64,000 nt of DNA from Lethocerus indicus. Taxonomy: Eukaryota > Arthropoda > Insecta > Hemiptera > Belostomatidae. Shown in pieces: positions 49,777-64,000 of the stretch. Both the position numbers and the translations under genes were made by a program. The stretch lies in the NCBI GenBank assembly GCA_019843655.1, contig JACDQD010000002.1:19429154-19493153 (forward strand). The letters are read 5' to 3'. Position 1 is the stretch's first letter. Each line of letters opens with the position of its first letter. A model generated the notes under the pieces. That model ran no database searches. It was given only the letters and a program-made list of their open reading frames with translations, and was not told the DNA's origin.

Positions 49777-52700
49777 ACTCGCCGTCAGTCCTAATCAGTA
49801 TGTAAATTTACTGGGCAAAGAGCCGCGCATTACAGGACCCCTTTTTTATAGGTATCGGTTTACTAGTTACAAAAATGACAACCGAAGAAAATCGGCGGAA
49901 CGTTCTTTCCGCTGCGTCAAACATGGTCGATGGAGAAGAAACTGTGGGCAAACTTATTTCCCGACTCGTTTTAGTAATAATGAAGATTAAGTATACGATG
50001 CCGTTACTGGTACAAATTTATTGCAAAACAATCATAGTGTTCCACTTATTGCTTTTCATTGTGGTCCCTGTTGGTCGAAATGGCATTTTGCCAGCTTTCT
50101 GGAAGTAAATGAGCTTAAGGCAGTTTTTGAAACTGTCTCTAAGTTAAAAGGGGATTCCTTCATAGATTAGCGTAAGGGTTAATATTACACCATGGTTGCT
50201 GTCCTAAGAAATATAACTAGAAAATCCACAACGGCCTCCGTTCTTCCCCTTGTTAAGTATAAAAAGTATTACACTCGTTCATGAAACCTTTTTCTGTCTG
50301 AAAATGACTGATGAACAGTAATGAATTATTTAGTACTCAGAAGCGTGACTATGACGAATAATTATTGAGAGCCCAGTTTGCTCCACTAGCTTGGTCGGAT
50401 ACATTGTTTAAATGTTTTCCAACGGCAGCGCTCTGGCTCTTAGCACCTTTTATTGAGGCAATAAAGTAGACAACGATTCGGTTAATAGTCTGTAGAATAT
50501 GTCGAGATATGCTTGAGGAAGGGGGTAAAACGGATTTAGGACAAAACTTGAATTACAACGCACGTCCCTTAGGATTCTATTACAGGAATCGATCGAATAA
50601 ACTAAATAATCTATATAGCATCTTTCTCTGGAAACTCACAGTTCAACAACTTTTAACTTTCAGATTTAACTCAATAAAACAGTGCCAACTCGAACATTTT
50701 TCGAGATGCGAAATAAAAAATTCCCCGAGGGGCAAAAATGTGCGTTATCTGTTGGAGGTTCTTAACTGATAGCGCGGGCGTGTCACTCTGTCAGCTGGCT
50801 AAAAAAGGCCGCGCAACAGGCCAAATATTTACCGACATATGCCGGAAACCTGCCCAAGAAGCCAAGGATAATTGCCAGCGTAGACAACCTATCTTGCAGC
50901 AGGCAGGTCGAGAGGCGTCCGGTAGCTGGCCAGATACTGCATAAAAGCAAAGCGTTAAAATGATTACTCTATGATTAATACCACCAACGCTTATGCCATG
51001 TCGTCATGCAAACTAATTATGTAGATTTGGATAATTGTTAAATTCTCGTTCTAATTAGTAGTGTGGCAAAATATTCGCCAGATGAGTAACGGCAAGAATA
51101 AACAAATAATGAAAATTAATTTTATTATGCAAAACCAACTGTAACGTGTGTCTGCCATTCCTGATGGCTCAGTCGGACGCAAATTTGGAAATAAAACAAA
51201 CTGGAGTTACGTCAGTATTTAGTGATAAAGCCGTTGCACCTCTATTCGTTCGCGGATTACGAGAGAAACTGAGATCCGAGCACAGACTAACAAATTATAA
51301 CTGTCATTAACTAATACTTTGGTTAATGTCTTATATTACGTTATATAAATAATACTATACGTTTGTGTCTCTGTTTTAGCAATTATTATTTACGTAACAA
51401 AATATAAATTATTGTAATATTACAAATTTTAATGCTTCAACATTATATTCGTAGTCATGAATTCTCGTCTACACAAATGGACTAATCTGTCGAACAACGG
51501 CCGGAATTTGAATCCGAAGCAACGCATTATGATAATGTATTATTATACTGACGAAAGATAAAAATCCAAGGGCGGTCGTACCCCGCATAACAATTAGACG
51601 GTACGGTCACGTTTGCGTCTCCGAGCGCGTACAGTTCGGCGCGTGTGACGTACATTCCGGAACGTGTCAGTTTTAAGGAAATATCGGACGTTTTCCTTTT
51701 TTTTTTTAATAGTTCATTGAGAGGAGGTGGAGTGAGCGGTGACTCAGCTGCCGGAGAACGCGAGGAATGCCGAGAGGGCCAAGTCGAGTGTTTTATTGGG
51801 GTTGTGGGGCCTCCTCCAACGTGAAGACTGGCATAGCACAATATCCTCCCGGGCGCACGACGCCTGCCAGAAGAGAGCCCCTTATTTACGAGCCGGTAAA
51901 TTTTTATTTGCAACGATAAATCTTTGGACGTGGCCCCGCGGCCATAGGGCGTATGATGAAAATATATTCGCCATCGCCCGGATCGAAAACGGAACGGGTC
52001 ACCTTACATTCGTCAATATTACAACACCACTAGGTATGCGCTCTCAGATAGCCCCAAACGCTCGAAGCAGGGAAATAGTAACGTAATATTTCTCAAGCGC
52101 TACATACAGGCAGACATATTGCAGTTGATAAAGCAATCTTCAATCGATATTGTTATTCTGGGAAAATGCAATCGAGGAACACGTATAAATTGATATTAGA
52201 TACATTCTCTGTCATCATTCTTGGGATCTTCTTTGATACTGTGCTAAACTCGTTTTATCTTCTCGTCGTCTTCAGCATTCCGCCACAAACCGAAGCCGGT
52301 CCATTGATCGAAATGATGTATAAAAATTAATACAAAGAAGTTTGCATCGAGAGTGATGGACTTGAACACAGTTTCGTCGACAATGGTTTTATAATAAATT
52401 CTTATAGTCCCCACCACTGTGGAGTGCTTACCCCCCGGTTTGTATGAACGAGTGCCTACAATAGCGTGGCACGTGTCTTCTGAAAGAATGCAAATTCTGC
52501 ATAATATAACACGTAAACATGCAGTTTGATAATTTATTATGTTCTCATTGCTTTCCATATCAGAACATTCTCCGTACAACGTGTACCATGTTATACAATT
52601 CAAAATCAAACATATGACTTAAATCGAATACAAATGTTATGTTTCACATAAATAATGAAATTCCACGATATCGGGTTGCTTTCGCAATAGAAAATAATAC

Positions 52701-54017
52701 TCGCGAATATTGCGTACAAAGTAGAATCAGTTTCCAGAAATTCCCAAACTCAGCATTTCCGCTTTGGTCAAAGTCTAGTGAGTTCATTATGCCAACACGC
52801 ACATTCCAACGGTTTTAAAATTTGATCGGACGTGTTTATAAAACTGTTTACAATCATCGCTCCGATAATATGGCTTTAAAGTAATCATAATATGTGGAAC
52901 GTAAATCATACCATTAAATTATCCGAAAATATAACTAACTACAAGAAATAACTAAATTAGGATAACAAAGGAAACGAAATCGAAACTGTTCCGCAGCCCC
53001 GAAAAAACTTCTGTTCTCGTTGTGACGTGGTATACCTACTGTCTTTTGCTTCGCGTCCGCCTTTCGAGACGAAGGGCTTGTCCGAGAATTCAGTAACTTT
53101 TCATATAGTTGTCTGCGCCTTTCCGGGCTACTTCGGAGTAGTACCGTAAAAGGCCCAATACATCATCAATAATATTTCCTACCGTTCCCGAGAACGGGCT
53201 TCTTTTAGATTCTTGGTTATCGGCACTTCCTCAATCGCGCCTAATCTTGTCAACACCCGGTTGCACTCCATTGGCAGATATACGTTTCGCGTAAATATAA
53301 TTCCCGTCTTGAAAAGAGCGGCGACTTTCAGCCCGAACTTACCTCGAACTCGGTCGCTCAGGCTCCGGCCGAACACCCCAAATTCTCGAGAAACATCCAT
53401 CGGGCTTTGAAAAGTCATTGGGGTGCCCTTTAGGCCCCCCTCGAATGTGAAGGTTTTGGACATAAACCGGTCAATCGTTCTCTAATTCAAGTCGTGTTTA
53501 CCGGATTTCCCTCTTAGAATGTGGTCTTATAGCAGCATCGATCGATGAAACGACCGCCACTGTCAGAAAACCGCCGTCTTGAGAATATAAATACAGGCGA
53601 TGCGAGAGTATTGATCAGCTTCGCGGCCACAATTAAACACCCGGGCCTATTATCGGCGGTGCGACCGTGGTGGGGGAGAGGGGGGAGGGTCGTAAGGTGA
53701 TCGCCCACAAATTCGATTGGCGTAAGAATAAAAAAGTGGAACGCATTGTCTCCACTTGACATTATCGTTTTGTCGTTAGGGCGGCTGGGAGGAAGGAGGT
53801 TGCGACACGCGGCCCTATTCATCGTATGGTGGCGCAACGCCGGCTGTTACGGGGGCCCGCGACTAGCGTGAAACCAGCCCCACACGGTCACCTTCATCTT
53901 GCCCCCTCTCAACTCGAGAACCGATTTGTAATCCGATTTCCGGAAGTCGCCAATTATTTCTTCTTATTACAATCTATAATTCGATAATTAAATAAAAAAT
54001 ATTTTTATAATTTTTGT

Positions 54018-54047
54018 ATATAGTATACATAGTATAGTATACAACTT
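54018..54047. repeat. TA-rich short repeat with palindromic units
   Basis: AGTATACATAGTATAGTATA-type sequence containing repeated GTATAC/GTATA units. Confidence 0.6.
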
Positions 54048-57000
54048 GTATGTTGAACTTATACAAGTATTGTCGCGTTGTCGCGTAACGCAGCGCTGCT
54101 ATATTTTAAACTTGCGTTCTAGCATATCCTCTTCTGCCGGTATTCCTCTCCGTTTCTTCTTCGGAGTAATCGACTTGTGGAACCCAACAACGGTTGGGGT
54201 GGTTCTGCAATGGCTGCTCCCGTGCTCGAATCGCCACAACTTTAAAAGACTGCCTCAACATTGAGTCACTGTTGAGAGACTCTTCTCCCGCTGGTTGTAA
54301 GCGGGAGAATGAGCTTGAACGGCGCTTGGATATTGCATAGGCCCAGATTATGTATGTAGGTATATTCTCAGCAGCATCGGCCATATTAGGCGCATTATTC
54401 ACAAACAATATGTTACAATATTTCCCTGCGTTAAAATTAGAACGAATGGAACGAGATTTAACGAAGATTAGTTCTCTCAGGTAAGTGTAATGTGGGTTTT
54501 AAGTCCAAGAGGAGTTCGTTTTTGGAATCGTTCGGCAAGCGGCGACTTTAAATTTCCAACAGTAATTCCGGAAGCGAAATCAACACCGGACATGTTTCAC
54601 GACGCGACGCGAGATCCGTTTCCGCTTTGAGTTCCGTTCTCTGAGATTCCACTTCCGGAAGAGCTTCGAAGAATGCTCTGCCACAGTGACTCAATAGATG
54701 TTTGATCTTGGCCGCCGCTCAAACAATACAGAAATTAATATCGAATCGCATAAATTACATCCAACATTTTAATGGAATATTTTCCGCTTTCATGTTCAAG
54801 TGAATGTTGATTACTGTTGCTAACTCATCGAATTTTAGGGTAGTCAGTTTAAAAGGCCTGGGACCATGCTCCACGACATTGCACCGCCTAATTGCCATAT
54901 CATTATATCATGGATGTACGTAACTTGATTATTTTCATTGATTACGATTAATTGCGAATATGTTGTATTTTTTAATGGAACATGAAAGCCTTAGTAATAT
55001 GTGGCCCTGATGAATAGTGATGTGATTCCATTTTTTCATTTTTGTTACTAGATGCCAACTAATTCATTTCTGGGTTATTTCCCTATTCTACTCTGCGTAA
55101 CATCTTCCTTCGTTAAAGTGACGATATTCCAAACCCACGCGCACCCCAATATTCCAAAACCTCCTTCTTAAAGGAGAGAACCTTTCATTATGTTGAATTA
55201 CGCTGACTACCACCGACTGTTTTTTTATGATGATTTTGAAATGATGTTAAAACTGGACTGTTAAATCTGTCTTATTTTTTCACCCTGCTCTATGCAATGC
55301 GGGCGGCTAATTTATGACAGTTGGAGTGGGATAAAGATCTGCTTTGATCGTGGCCCCGGCGCCTGTCCCAAACCGTATTCCCACGACTAAGCGGATTTCG
55401 ACAGGGACCCGGGTTTCAAAGTGCACACCTCGAAATGTGCACCGCTCATCCTTTTCAGCGGCGTTCCAACGTTAGCCGGCCGCCGGTCTCGTTTCACACG
55501 ATACAGCAAATAACATCCCGCCCGCGGAAAATAGAATGCAATTAATTCTATAAATAGTCCTGCCGTCGGTTGCCGGGGAGAAAAAAGCGCGTTCTTAAAA
55601 GGTGAAAGCCCTTGAACTTAGCGGTTTGAGCGGCGTCGTCGCTGCGAGGACTTAGCGGAACCGGTTTGAAGTTGAGAGCCCCGCAATAGAAGCCGACTAG
55701 GATGAGGATCCCTCTGTACGGCTATGGGTTAATTGTTTTAAGTAGATATCGGCCGTTGTGATTGAAACTTAAAAGCATTTGCAATGCATTGGGTAATCGT
55801 TCCATAAACTTCGATAACATTATAAAATATTGCCATATTACCTTCTAATAAGGATATGTCAGCGTCGATCTATCGCAGAGAACAGTTTAATTCGAAAATT
55901 CCTCTTTACAAACGTGCAACTTCTAAAAGTCATTAAATTGCAAATACCGGTCTAATTTCTTCTAAATAAAACATACTGAGCGCATCTTCAATCTTTCGAC
56001 GGCATGTTCCGATAAGTAAGCGAAATAACCGCCTTAATTTTTTTCTGACATAATGGGCCTAGAAGTTAGCAGTAATTAAAGCCAACAGGTTACAGAAGAA
56101 AGTGTTTCAACTGGAGAATCTGCGTTTAGCGCCGAGATTAGATCGTCGAGATCTCGCGATAAGATCCTTCGCAAATTATTTCGAGTGTAAATAATGAATT
56201 AAAAAAAGAAATCTTTATTGGACGATACAATTTAGCATTTTATTTTGCAAAGATATATTATCCGATGCATATCTCCGCTACATTTTTTTTTAGATTAATA
56301 TCCTTCCCCTTTATAAACTATCCCGCAAAAATAACCGGGAATTTACTTTCTCCAGAATTAATAAAGGGGAAAGCGGTCGGCGAAGGAAAAAAAGAAATAT
56401 TTACCGGCATAAAACTCGCGCGACGGTAAAACCGGAAATGATCGTTGCCAAGAAAACTCATTTAAATTTAGGATTACTGCCAGCACAATTCTTGGGCCCC
56501 CTCCCCGCAGTTGTTGATGTTTCAAATGCGAAATTAATTCGCGAAGGCCGATCTATAATCGCTCGGCTGGTCCTCCAAATTGTTTCTTTAATTAAAATCA
56601 ATTACTCGCCCCGTTAAGCGGAGGTCATGTCTTCCGAAAGGTGCGAATTTCCGGCGTGACAAATTCGCCCCAATCGTGTAACAGTATCCGGTATGCGCGG
56701 ATGAAATGAAAAAGGACGGAAAATTACGGAAACATTACAATGTTTTGTAATTGGCGATTTTCGTAACAGGTAAAATGTACATTATTTTTCAGATAGGTGC
56801 CAAAAAAATGTGTTTCTCTTAGTGTTTACAAAGGCCGATCGCTTACTAAGTGAATGTTATTAGAAACGTAACAGCACCATACACCTCAACGCACTGCAAA
56901 CGGGTTCTAGGAAAATGGAATATGGTTACAGTGGTGTAAAAAGGAGTTCAAAGAGGGACATATTTAAAAGAGTCGTCCGATTTGGGTTATCGGCTGTAGA

Positions 57001-58023
57001 TTACATTTATTGGGGGCTCATTCGGTGAAATGTTCTAAAATCCACTCATACTGCACCGTAGTGTGCCTGGTGGGCACTGGTGGAATTTCGGTTTGCGACC
57101 GGGACAATGGGCAGACGACGACCATCGGCGGAAGGAGGAAAAACGACTCGCGGGGTTTTTCGCATACCGGAAGTGCGCAGGAATGTCCGCTCGAGTGCAG
57201 GGAGGGTCCTTGGTCCTTGGTTACCGCCGTCATAAAGATACAGTCGAATCCATTGCATATTCATAAGACAGACATCGACGATTGGTAACGGGCCCGCTCC
57301 GGAGAGCGTATAACTGTCGGGGCCGACCGTGTCCCTTTATTTAAAATAATGATGGGGATACTTCAGTTCTAGCAGTACAGTGCGGAGAGAAATATTTTTG
57401 CGATTCTCATGAATAGTCAGTCGGTAGCAAACGTTTTCAGTTTCTGAATCTAGAATCTAAAATTGTATAATATAAAAAAAAATATAACTGAAACGAATGC
57501 AATCGAAAATATAAAACATACCAGCAGTTGATAGTTATGATTTCATACAACATGGATGTGGAATTTCTTAAAACTCTATGGACTCCGACTCCTATTCCAA
57601 TAGTAATCTGTGTCGATGATGATATTCAGCAAGTGATGACATTGTACAAAATGTTTTATGATTGACACTCTACTTGACTCGCTAGATCCTCTTCTCAAGT
57701 AATCAGTAAAATTTTGGTGACATATTTCATGTTCAATATAACCCTCTTCGTGGGGTACAACGAATAACGTGTCCGTAGTTGTGAAATATACGGACTATTT
57801 CTTCATTCATACCTGATTATCAATTATTATCTTCACTAGAAAGTATATTTATAGCATAAAAAACGTAACTAGGATCCTTACGATTCCCTCAATTAACACT
57901 GATATACAATATATAAAATTAAAAAATATGATATGAGCAGACATGCTGGCATCAGTGCAGTTGATGACCATCGAACCACTACTCAAGCGTTACCACTAAT
58001 GATATATGCAGTATCATAACAAA

Positions 58024-58064
58024 CATTGATATAGAAAACTAGCATTGATTGATATAGAAAATAA
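58024..58064. repeat. Short tandem duplication
   Basis: CATTGATATAGAAAACTAG is followed by a second copy with one inserted TGAT (CATTGATTGATATAGAAAAT). Confidence 0.7.
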
Positions 58065-61000
58065 TAAAAAGAAGTGATCAGAAATCGTCCGACTCAACCG
58101 CCATGCTTCTGATGACCATTGTTTACATGCGAAGGGACCCTGCTCTAAACGACCTCGGCTTCAGTTAAGTGGGAATTGGCTGTCCGAGTGCCGCTTCCTC
58201 TTGAGAAGAGCAGATGTGACTACGAATGCACCCATGACCACGGCGTTTTGCTGTGTCACGCCCAACAATCTACACTCGACTCCAAGCTTCACTTTATGCG
58301 GTCGGAAAGGCCGTGGTCATCCTCGTTCCCTCGTATTGCCGCGAATGCCGTCCAGACAAAATTTCTAGACTCGGACGAAATAAGAGATGCTATCAAACTC
58401 GACGATTTTCGGCCAAATATTTTGTTCGATAATTCGAAAAACCTTTCCCCTCAAAATATCTGGTTCGAATCGGTCCTGGCGTAAAACGAAAACAGGAAGT
58501 AACATCCTCAGAAAAGATAATGCCAAGAATCTTCGACTAAGCAGGGAATAGCATTAAATAAAGACACCGACGTTTTAAACCGAAGGATAATTAATGGACA
58601 TTTACATTAGAGTTCTCTTTAACCAGATGTTCCAGCAACTTTCAACGTCTTGTCCTATAATTAGGCGTTTTCCTGTACGGGACAAGATGATTCAACACGT
58701 GAACCTCATTATTCATTCCAGTTCTCCATAATTTATTTCCGTACGTTACAAGAAGATTAGTTTCGCTTGGGAGATTCCACATTTTAAGTTCCCGGGATTC
58801 ATGGGCTACATGGTGAGGAAGTGATTCTGTACGTTTTCGTCTAAGCGGAATGGCAGAGTGCACGATTCGAATTAACGGATTAACAAGATAGGCTGTACGT
58901 TACCAAGACTTAGCAATTGGAAGTCAGGTGTCGAATACCAAGTTGCATATGTCAAAATATGTTGTTTATGTTGATTACTGCATTACTGATATTATACTCC
59001 ATTTCGTCGCCGGATACGTGCAATTATGTAATTGTGTAGCGTAAATATTTTTAGTTAATTGCGCAATGCGGTCATAAACGTTTTACCAATTAAGGAATTC
59101 CGCTGGAGCAATCCAGTGCTATAAGCATATTTCACGGACTAAGAATGGAATTTAACGTACATAAAATAAATTTTGGATGCTTGTCAGTATCTTCAGGAGA
59201 TATGTTCGAACATCCAGTGAAAATTAAAATTGAGTTTGGTTCTGCTCTATCCAGTAATGGTTGGTGCGGTCTTCACATATTAATACTTATGTAAGTCGTT
59301 TTGCCGTTGTTGTTACGTAAATATACTCAAAGCTTCTGGAAATTTATAAATCATGAGTGGGCCGAAACTCTCGCCAGTGTTCATTTGTGCGGTTCCTTCC
59401 CCACGCGTGAGGAAAATTCACACTTACTTCAGCGCAAATTCAGTTTTCTCATAAGAAACGTGTTTTACCGGGTTGTAAATTTCCAACAGCAGTATTTTAC
59501 GACTATGAAAGTTGAAGAAATCTCAACCGTCTAAATTCTTTTGCCTTCCTCGGCCATGTTAATGTATAATATTTGTCGTTCTCACTAGCGGAAAGAAATA
59601 AACTCTTACGGGAGGAGAATAGTTGCCTAGGTGAATCACAGAAGATGAGTCAGAATATTTTTTTATTTATTTATTTTACTTGGTAAAAACGAACGTATAT
59701 GGGATTGTCGCCTGGTTGCCACGGGACGTTTATGGGCGCCGTCGTCTGGTGCTGAACGAACTCTTTTTCAGGCACCACCAGTACCAGCAGGTATTACGAG
59801 TAGTATACAATATATATAGTAACTCTCCGTGTTTATATACTGTCATATTGTTTTTATAACTATGTATGATATTATGGTATTTGAGTTTGAATATTTTTTC
59901 TCACTTCCGATGCAAGGAAATTAATTATTTACTAGTCCGTTATTTTCTAAACTATTATTATACGGTAATGACAATAAACATTACGTTGGAGAACAAATAA
60001 ATATTAGTTTGCTAGGACACCAACATAATATTTATAGTAATCGTAATGACGAAAAAGAAGTTTTGCTGTTTCATCGAAATCAGTTTGAAACTATGAATGG
60101 TCTCGAGATCAACTTCAATCAATAAAGTTTATAATTGAAGAAATGAAAAGTATCAACACAGCTGAATCCTTGAGGCGGTCCATTTTAATTAATTTACCAA
60201 CTTGAATTGACCACAAGAGGACTCCAGTATACTAATTACTATACGATGCGGTAGTTCTGCTACAACTTTTACCCATGTCATACGTAAGATACAAGAGGAG
60301 GTTATGCTATCTCATACCTACGATTTATAAAGCAATATTCTAAAGTAATACCGTAATGTTCATTTAAATTAATAATTTTTAACAACAGATTCATTAATGT
60401 TTCCACCGTGGTTCTACTGTAAACAAATATGGGTACATAATAAAAGAAACTGAGGCATCGGTAATAAATACAATCTACCGTACTAAAATGAACAGAAAAC
60501 CAACGAATATTTTGGCGGTAATAACTGTAAATCTGCATTTTTGGGTATCATATCGCGACAAGGATTGAATCATCGTTCCCGTAAGAATCCGGTGCTGTTA
60601 AATCAGCCGATTAGCCGAAAATACGAGCGGCGAACAACAAAAAATCCCCATCAAAACAAACAAAGCGGATACTGGCCCGTGCGCTATCCTTGGAGTGTTC
60701 AGAGTTTTCTTTTGGGAGGGAGGCGCAAGGGGGGTGGAAGGCAGATGTTGAACTGGGGCCAAGCGAGAGGCTCTACGCAGCTCTGGCCCCAGGTAAAACC
60801 ACGGCGCCGGCATTAACCCCCCCCCCTTCCTCCTTTCCCGGAAAAACAAATCGAAAATTTCAGTACCGTCACACTTAATCGGTCCGTTGGGTTGCGAAAA
60901 TTTGGCCCCGCCGGAAACAACCCCGACGTTCGGAATTCAGGACGGTTTGCCAATAATAGTTCTGTATTTTTTTTTTCGGTAGTTAAAAAAAGAAAATTAT

Positions 61001-64000
61001 TTGGGAACTCGTCCGGTTTTCTTGTACAACCATTTGGGGAAAACGAACTAAAATTTGTTTATTTTATACTCAACGGATGTATAGAAATAGATTTATCCTC
61101 AACAGAGTAAACAAGCGAGAAAACTTGTAGAAAACTACTGTAGAAATTAATTTAATCGACAAGAATAAGAAATAGGATTCCCAACAAAATATGAAGTAAA
61201 CAGGATTGCAAGTATGTTTTCGCTATAACAGTAACCGACTACTACTGAGGATGGCCGGAACATATGGCCAGCCTTTTCCCATACTCTTCTGAAGTTCTTA
61301 CTAGAAGAACTTTAATTGATATATATTAGCCGCCACCTAAACTCTCTTATTTGGCTACATTTTATCGTAACGGCAGTGTTCTACTACAATGGATAATTAA
61401 GTTAGTTTTATTGAATTTTGTTACAGGTGGACGTTTTGTCCGGCGTTTGTTTAAATGTAATTAAACATAATTTCACTTATAACTTCATTGTTCAATTCCT
61501 GAATCTTTTCCTACTCTTCTTGGGCCGAAACGTGTGTGCTCTGAACCTTGCGCGTTTGTTCACGGCTGCCGGTACATTCCGCTAACAGCTATAGCGTTGT
61601 ACACACACTCACACTCACACACGGTGAGAGGTCTAATTGACTCCTAGCTGGTCGAGATATTTCGTAAGAGCCCGTTCAGCCACTCGGTCTAAGGTTTCAG
61701 TGCCGGCCAATGTCAACTTGACAACTTTCACGGGGAGCGCACTTGAATAATTTGTCCGAAGGGAATATGCGTTTACCGAAAGATTTCGTGAGACTCCTAA
61801 TGCTAATATCGAGAGGCCGGATGTTAGTACTTCAATGGAAGTACGCCCCCTATACGCGACCTCCTTGTCGAGACACGAATTATTTTTCATCCGGCATGAC
61901 ATCTCTTCGATATTAGATAGCGTTTAAATTAGAATTACAGATGAGTCCGCTCAGAGATAACTGTTTTCAATTCAATCAGAACTATATCTAATTTTTGATA
62001 CATTGGGCGATACTCTGCCTCCTCTGTTCTTGCCTTGGAAAGGTATAGGGTTACAACAAGGTAGGAGGAGAATGTCCAAAATAAAAGTGCAGCGTAAGTA
62101 GTATCTGGCTTGGTTAAGGGATATACAACCGTGTGCAACAACCCCCGGCAGGCTCACCCGAGCCGAGGGTACAGGTACTCTTACTACAAACGCGTCAAGT
62201 GTGAAATGGAAGGGACCGAATCCGTTATTCGGCGTTTCCCGGAACTCAGAGGAAATCATTACCCTGAGTGGACACTTATTGTGTGCCTGTTGCCCTATCA
62301 TTGTCAGGACGATATTGACCGCAGACGGAGAAAGAACCGCTGCGCCAACTTTCCCAGTATACAATAATGCTCCGCGGAGAAAGTACGGCTTTCGTGATAA
62401 AAAAAGAAACAAACAAACGGTCCAAGATGGATTTGAAAGGAAATATACATATTCGAAATTATGGGCTTCAACAGTGAGCGCGGTCGAATTCGAGTTTCAC
62501 AGAGGAGATGCTTCGTGACGAGCGGTGAGGGGTCCTCTGGTACCGGTGAACTCCGACTAAACTGTAAACCTTTAATGACACTAGGTTTTCATATTAGGTG
62601 GAAATAATGTATAAAAAATATGAAATTACATACGTTATATCAAATGAGCAATAATGACGGACAAGCAGCAATTAATGTTCGACCTTAATTCTGCAATTAC
62701 TTAGGATAAACTACTACAAATTTACTTGTCACTTGCATAAACAGAAAGTAAGAATGGCCTCGGTAAGGATGACGCACAGAACTGAAACGCAATCAACATA
62801 TTTATGCGGAGAAGAAAAAGAGAACACCCCACAACATTATCGCATCGTAAAGCTCATATGGTACAAACATCTTTCTTAATATGTACCATCCATTGTATAA
62901 TATAATGTAATATTTGACAAATAAAAAAAATAAAGCTCAAATAAGCGCAAATGCATTAAGTTCAGACAGCTCAAATGTTTCTAACCAAGGACAGAGTTTT
63001 TATGTTATCTCCACTTTCCAGTTAAGGTTTATGTTTACAAAAAAATCGTAGCAATATTCATATATGTAAAATGCGAATGACATTTAATCAGAGCCGAGTA
63101 TAAATTCGATGTAATTATTTAAATATTTAACTTGACTTCGTTAGATCCAACTCTACAATCACGATTCCGTTTCTAAACACCATGTGGTGGGTGTACACGG
63201 TGTCATGAATTGTCCTTAATTGTCCTGAAATATCAGTATGAATAAATACATTTGTATATATTCCAAGGTAATGACGCGAATAACTGATTGTTCATTACTT
63301 CGAAAAAATCGAGCGAACTCAAATCGACACACATTATAAAACCTTGGATTCAGGAATATAAATGGGATTTATAATTAAAGTTTTCATTGAAAATGTAATA
63401 ATACAGTCAGCTCTACAATTTCCTGGGTTGCGACATGTCAGATTAGAAACAATGTGGGTTGTTTACAATTGTTTAAAAAATGCTGAATTTTGTCATGAAA
63501 AAAACCTGCGCTATTCATATCCAGGAATGTTAAAACAGTACAAACTTATCAATCAGGTATTCAGGTCTACGTTTTCGGCCCAATCCCATAAATCGAGAAT
63601 GCGTCACCGGTTTACGATATGCCCCTCCGGAAAGAAGAAAAAATTATTTCGAACGGCCTCCGAAAGTTTACGGACGTTTAACATTTTCGGCCGTATCACC
63701 TGTATGGGGGGCTCGTCGAGTTCGAAATAGTCGATGACCCAAAAACCGGCCGAAATTCTTACCGGCGGTGGTTGTGTTGCATCAGTCAACCTCCGAATTC
63801 TGGGACCGACCTTCCCCCTCAACGGCCTATTGTCTATTTCCAGGATTACAAACCGTCTCTGACCCGCATCCGATGTGGTAAATCTGTCATATCTTGAACA
63901 GTCGGCCGATTAGGTTTTTTGTAATAAACAACGAGAAGTGTTCTATTAATCCAATGAGGTCAACTGCTTGACTTATCGCCGGTTTCGCCCTTGCGGTGTC

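Noticed and set aside
52244..52609. 121-codon - strand frame
   Set aside because: Begins with TTG, not ATG, has no acceptor of quality upstream and no recognisable motif.
53179..53463. 94-codon ATG-initiated - strand frame with protein-like composition
   Set aside because: No homology recognised, the opposite strand is also open, and no promoter or polyadenylation context was seen; kept as chance.
61972..62412. 146-codon - strand open frame
   Set aside because: No ATG, no motif, no splice context, and a 105-codon frame is open on the opposite strand.

Overview
The window reads as nuclear DNA from an arthropod, most likely an insect. It is AT-rich, its genes are split by GT/AG introns, and there are long gene-poor stretches, many GA/CT and CA/TA microsatellites, TCAGT-type initiator motifs and no prokaryotic gene organisation. 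I could not place it to order.

Two protein genes can be reconstructed exon by exon with every splice phase in agreement. METTL4 (an MT-A70 family N6-adenine methyltransferase) lies on the + strand: five coding exons between 27,535 and 29,982, 379 codons. A RASL11/RERG-like small GTPase lies on the - strand: five coding exons between 41,783 and 33,498, 246 codons, plus a probable untranslated first exon near 46,077-46,145 beside a GA-rich promoter block. The two genes converge, and opposed AATAAA signals face each other at 32,015-32,045.

Layout: 1-23,150 is CpG-normal, gene-poor DNA with a few regulatory-looking or duplicated elements. 23,150-26,000 is CpG-depleted and may be the body of an unrecognised - strand gene whose CpG-rich 5' end is at 26.0-26.7 kb. 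27,430-31,500 holds METTL4 and its CpG-depleted 3' flank, where a 91-codon - strand open frame abuts the METTL4 stop. 31,500-31,860 is a small CpG-rich island. 32,050-46,310 is the GTPase gene with large introns that hold simple repeats and a pair of duplicated noncoding elements. 46,310-64,000 has no gene I can support, but contains short palindromes, an E-box cluster and a CA/TA microsatellite.

The two firm genes have no evident functional link. The window-scale feature I find most striking is the sharp alternation of CpG-depleted and CpG-normal blocks, which follows METTL4 and its possible neighbour but not the GTPase gene. That pattern is what germline gene-body cytosine methylation of broadly expressed genes would leave. 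I found no convincing new molecular system; the candidate genes and elements below are graded accordingly.
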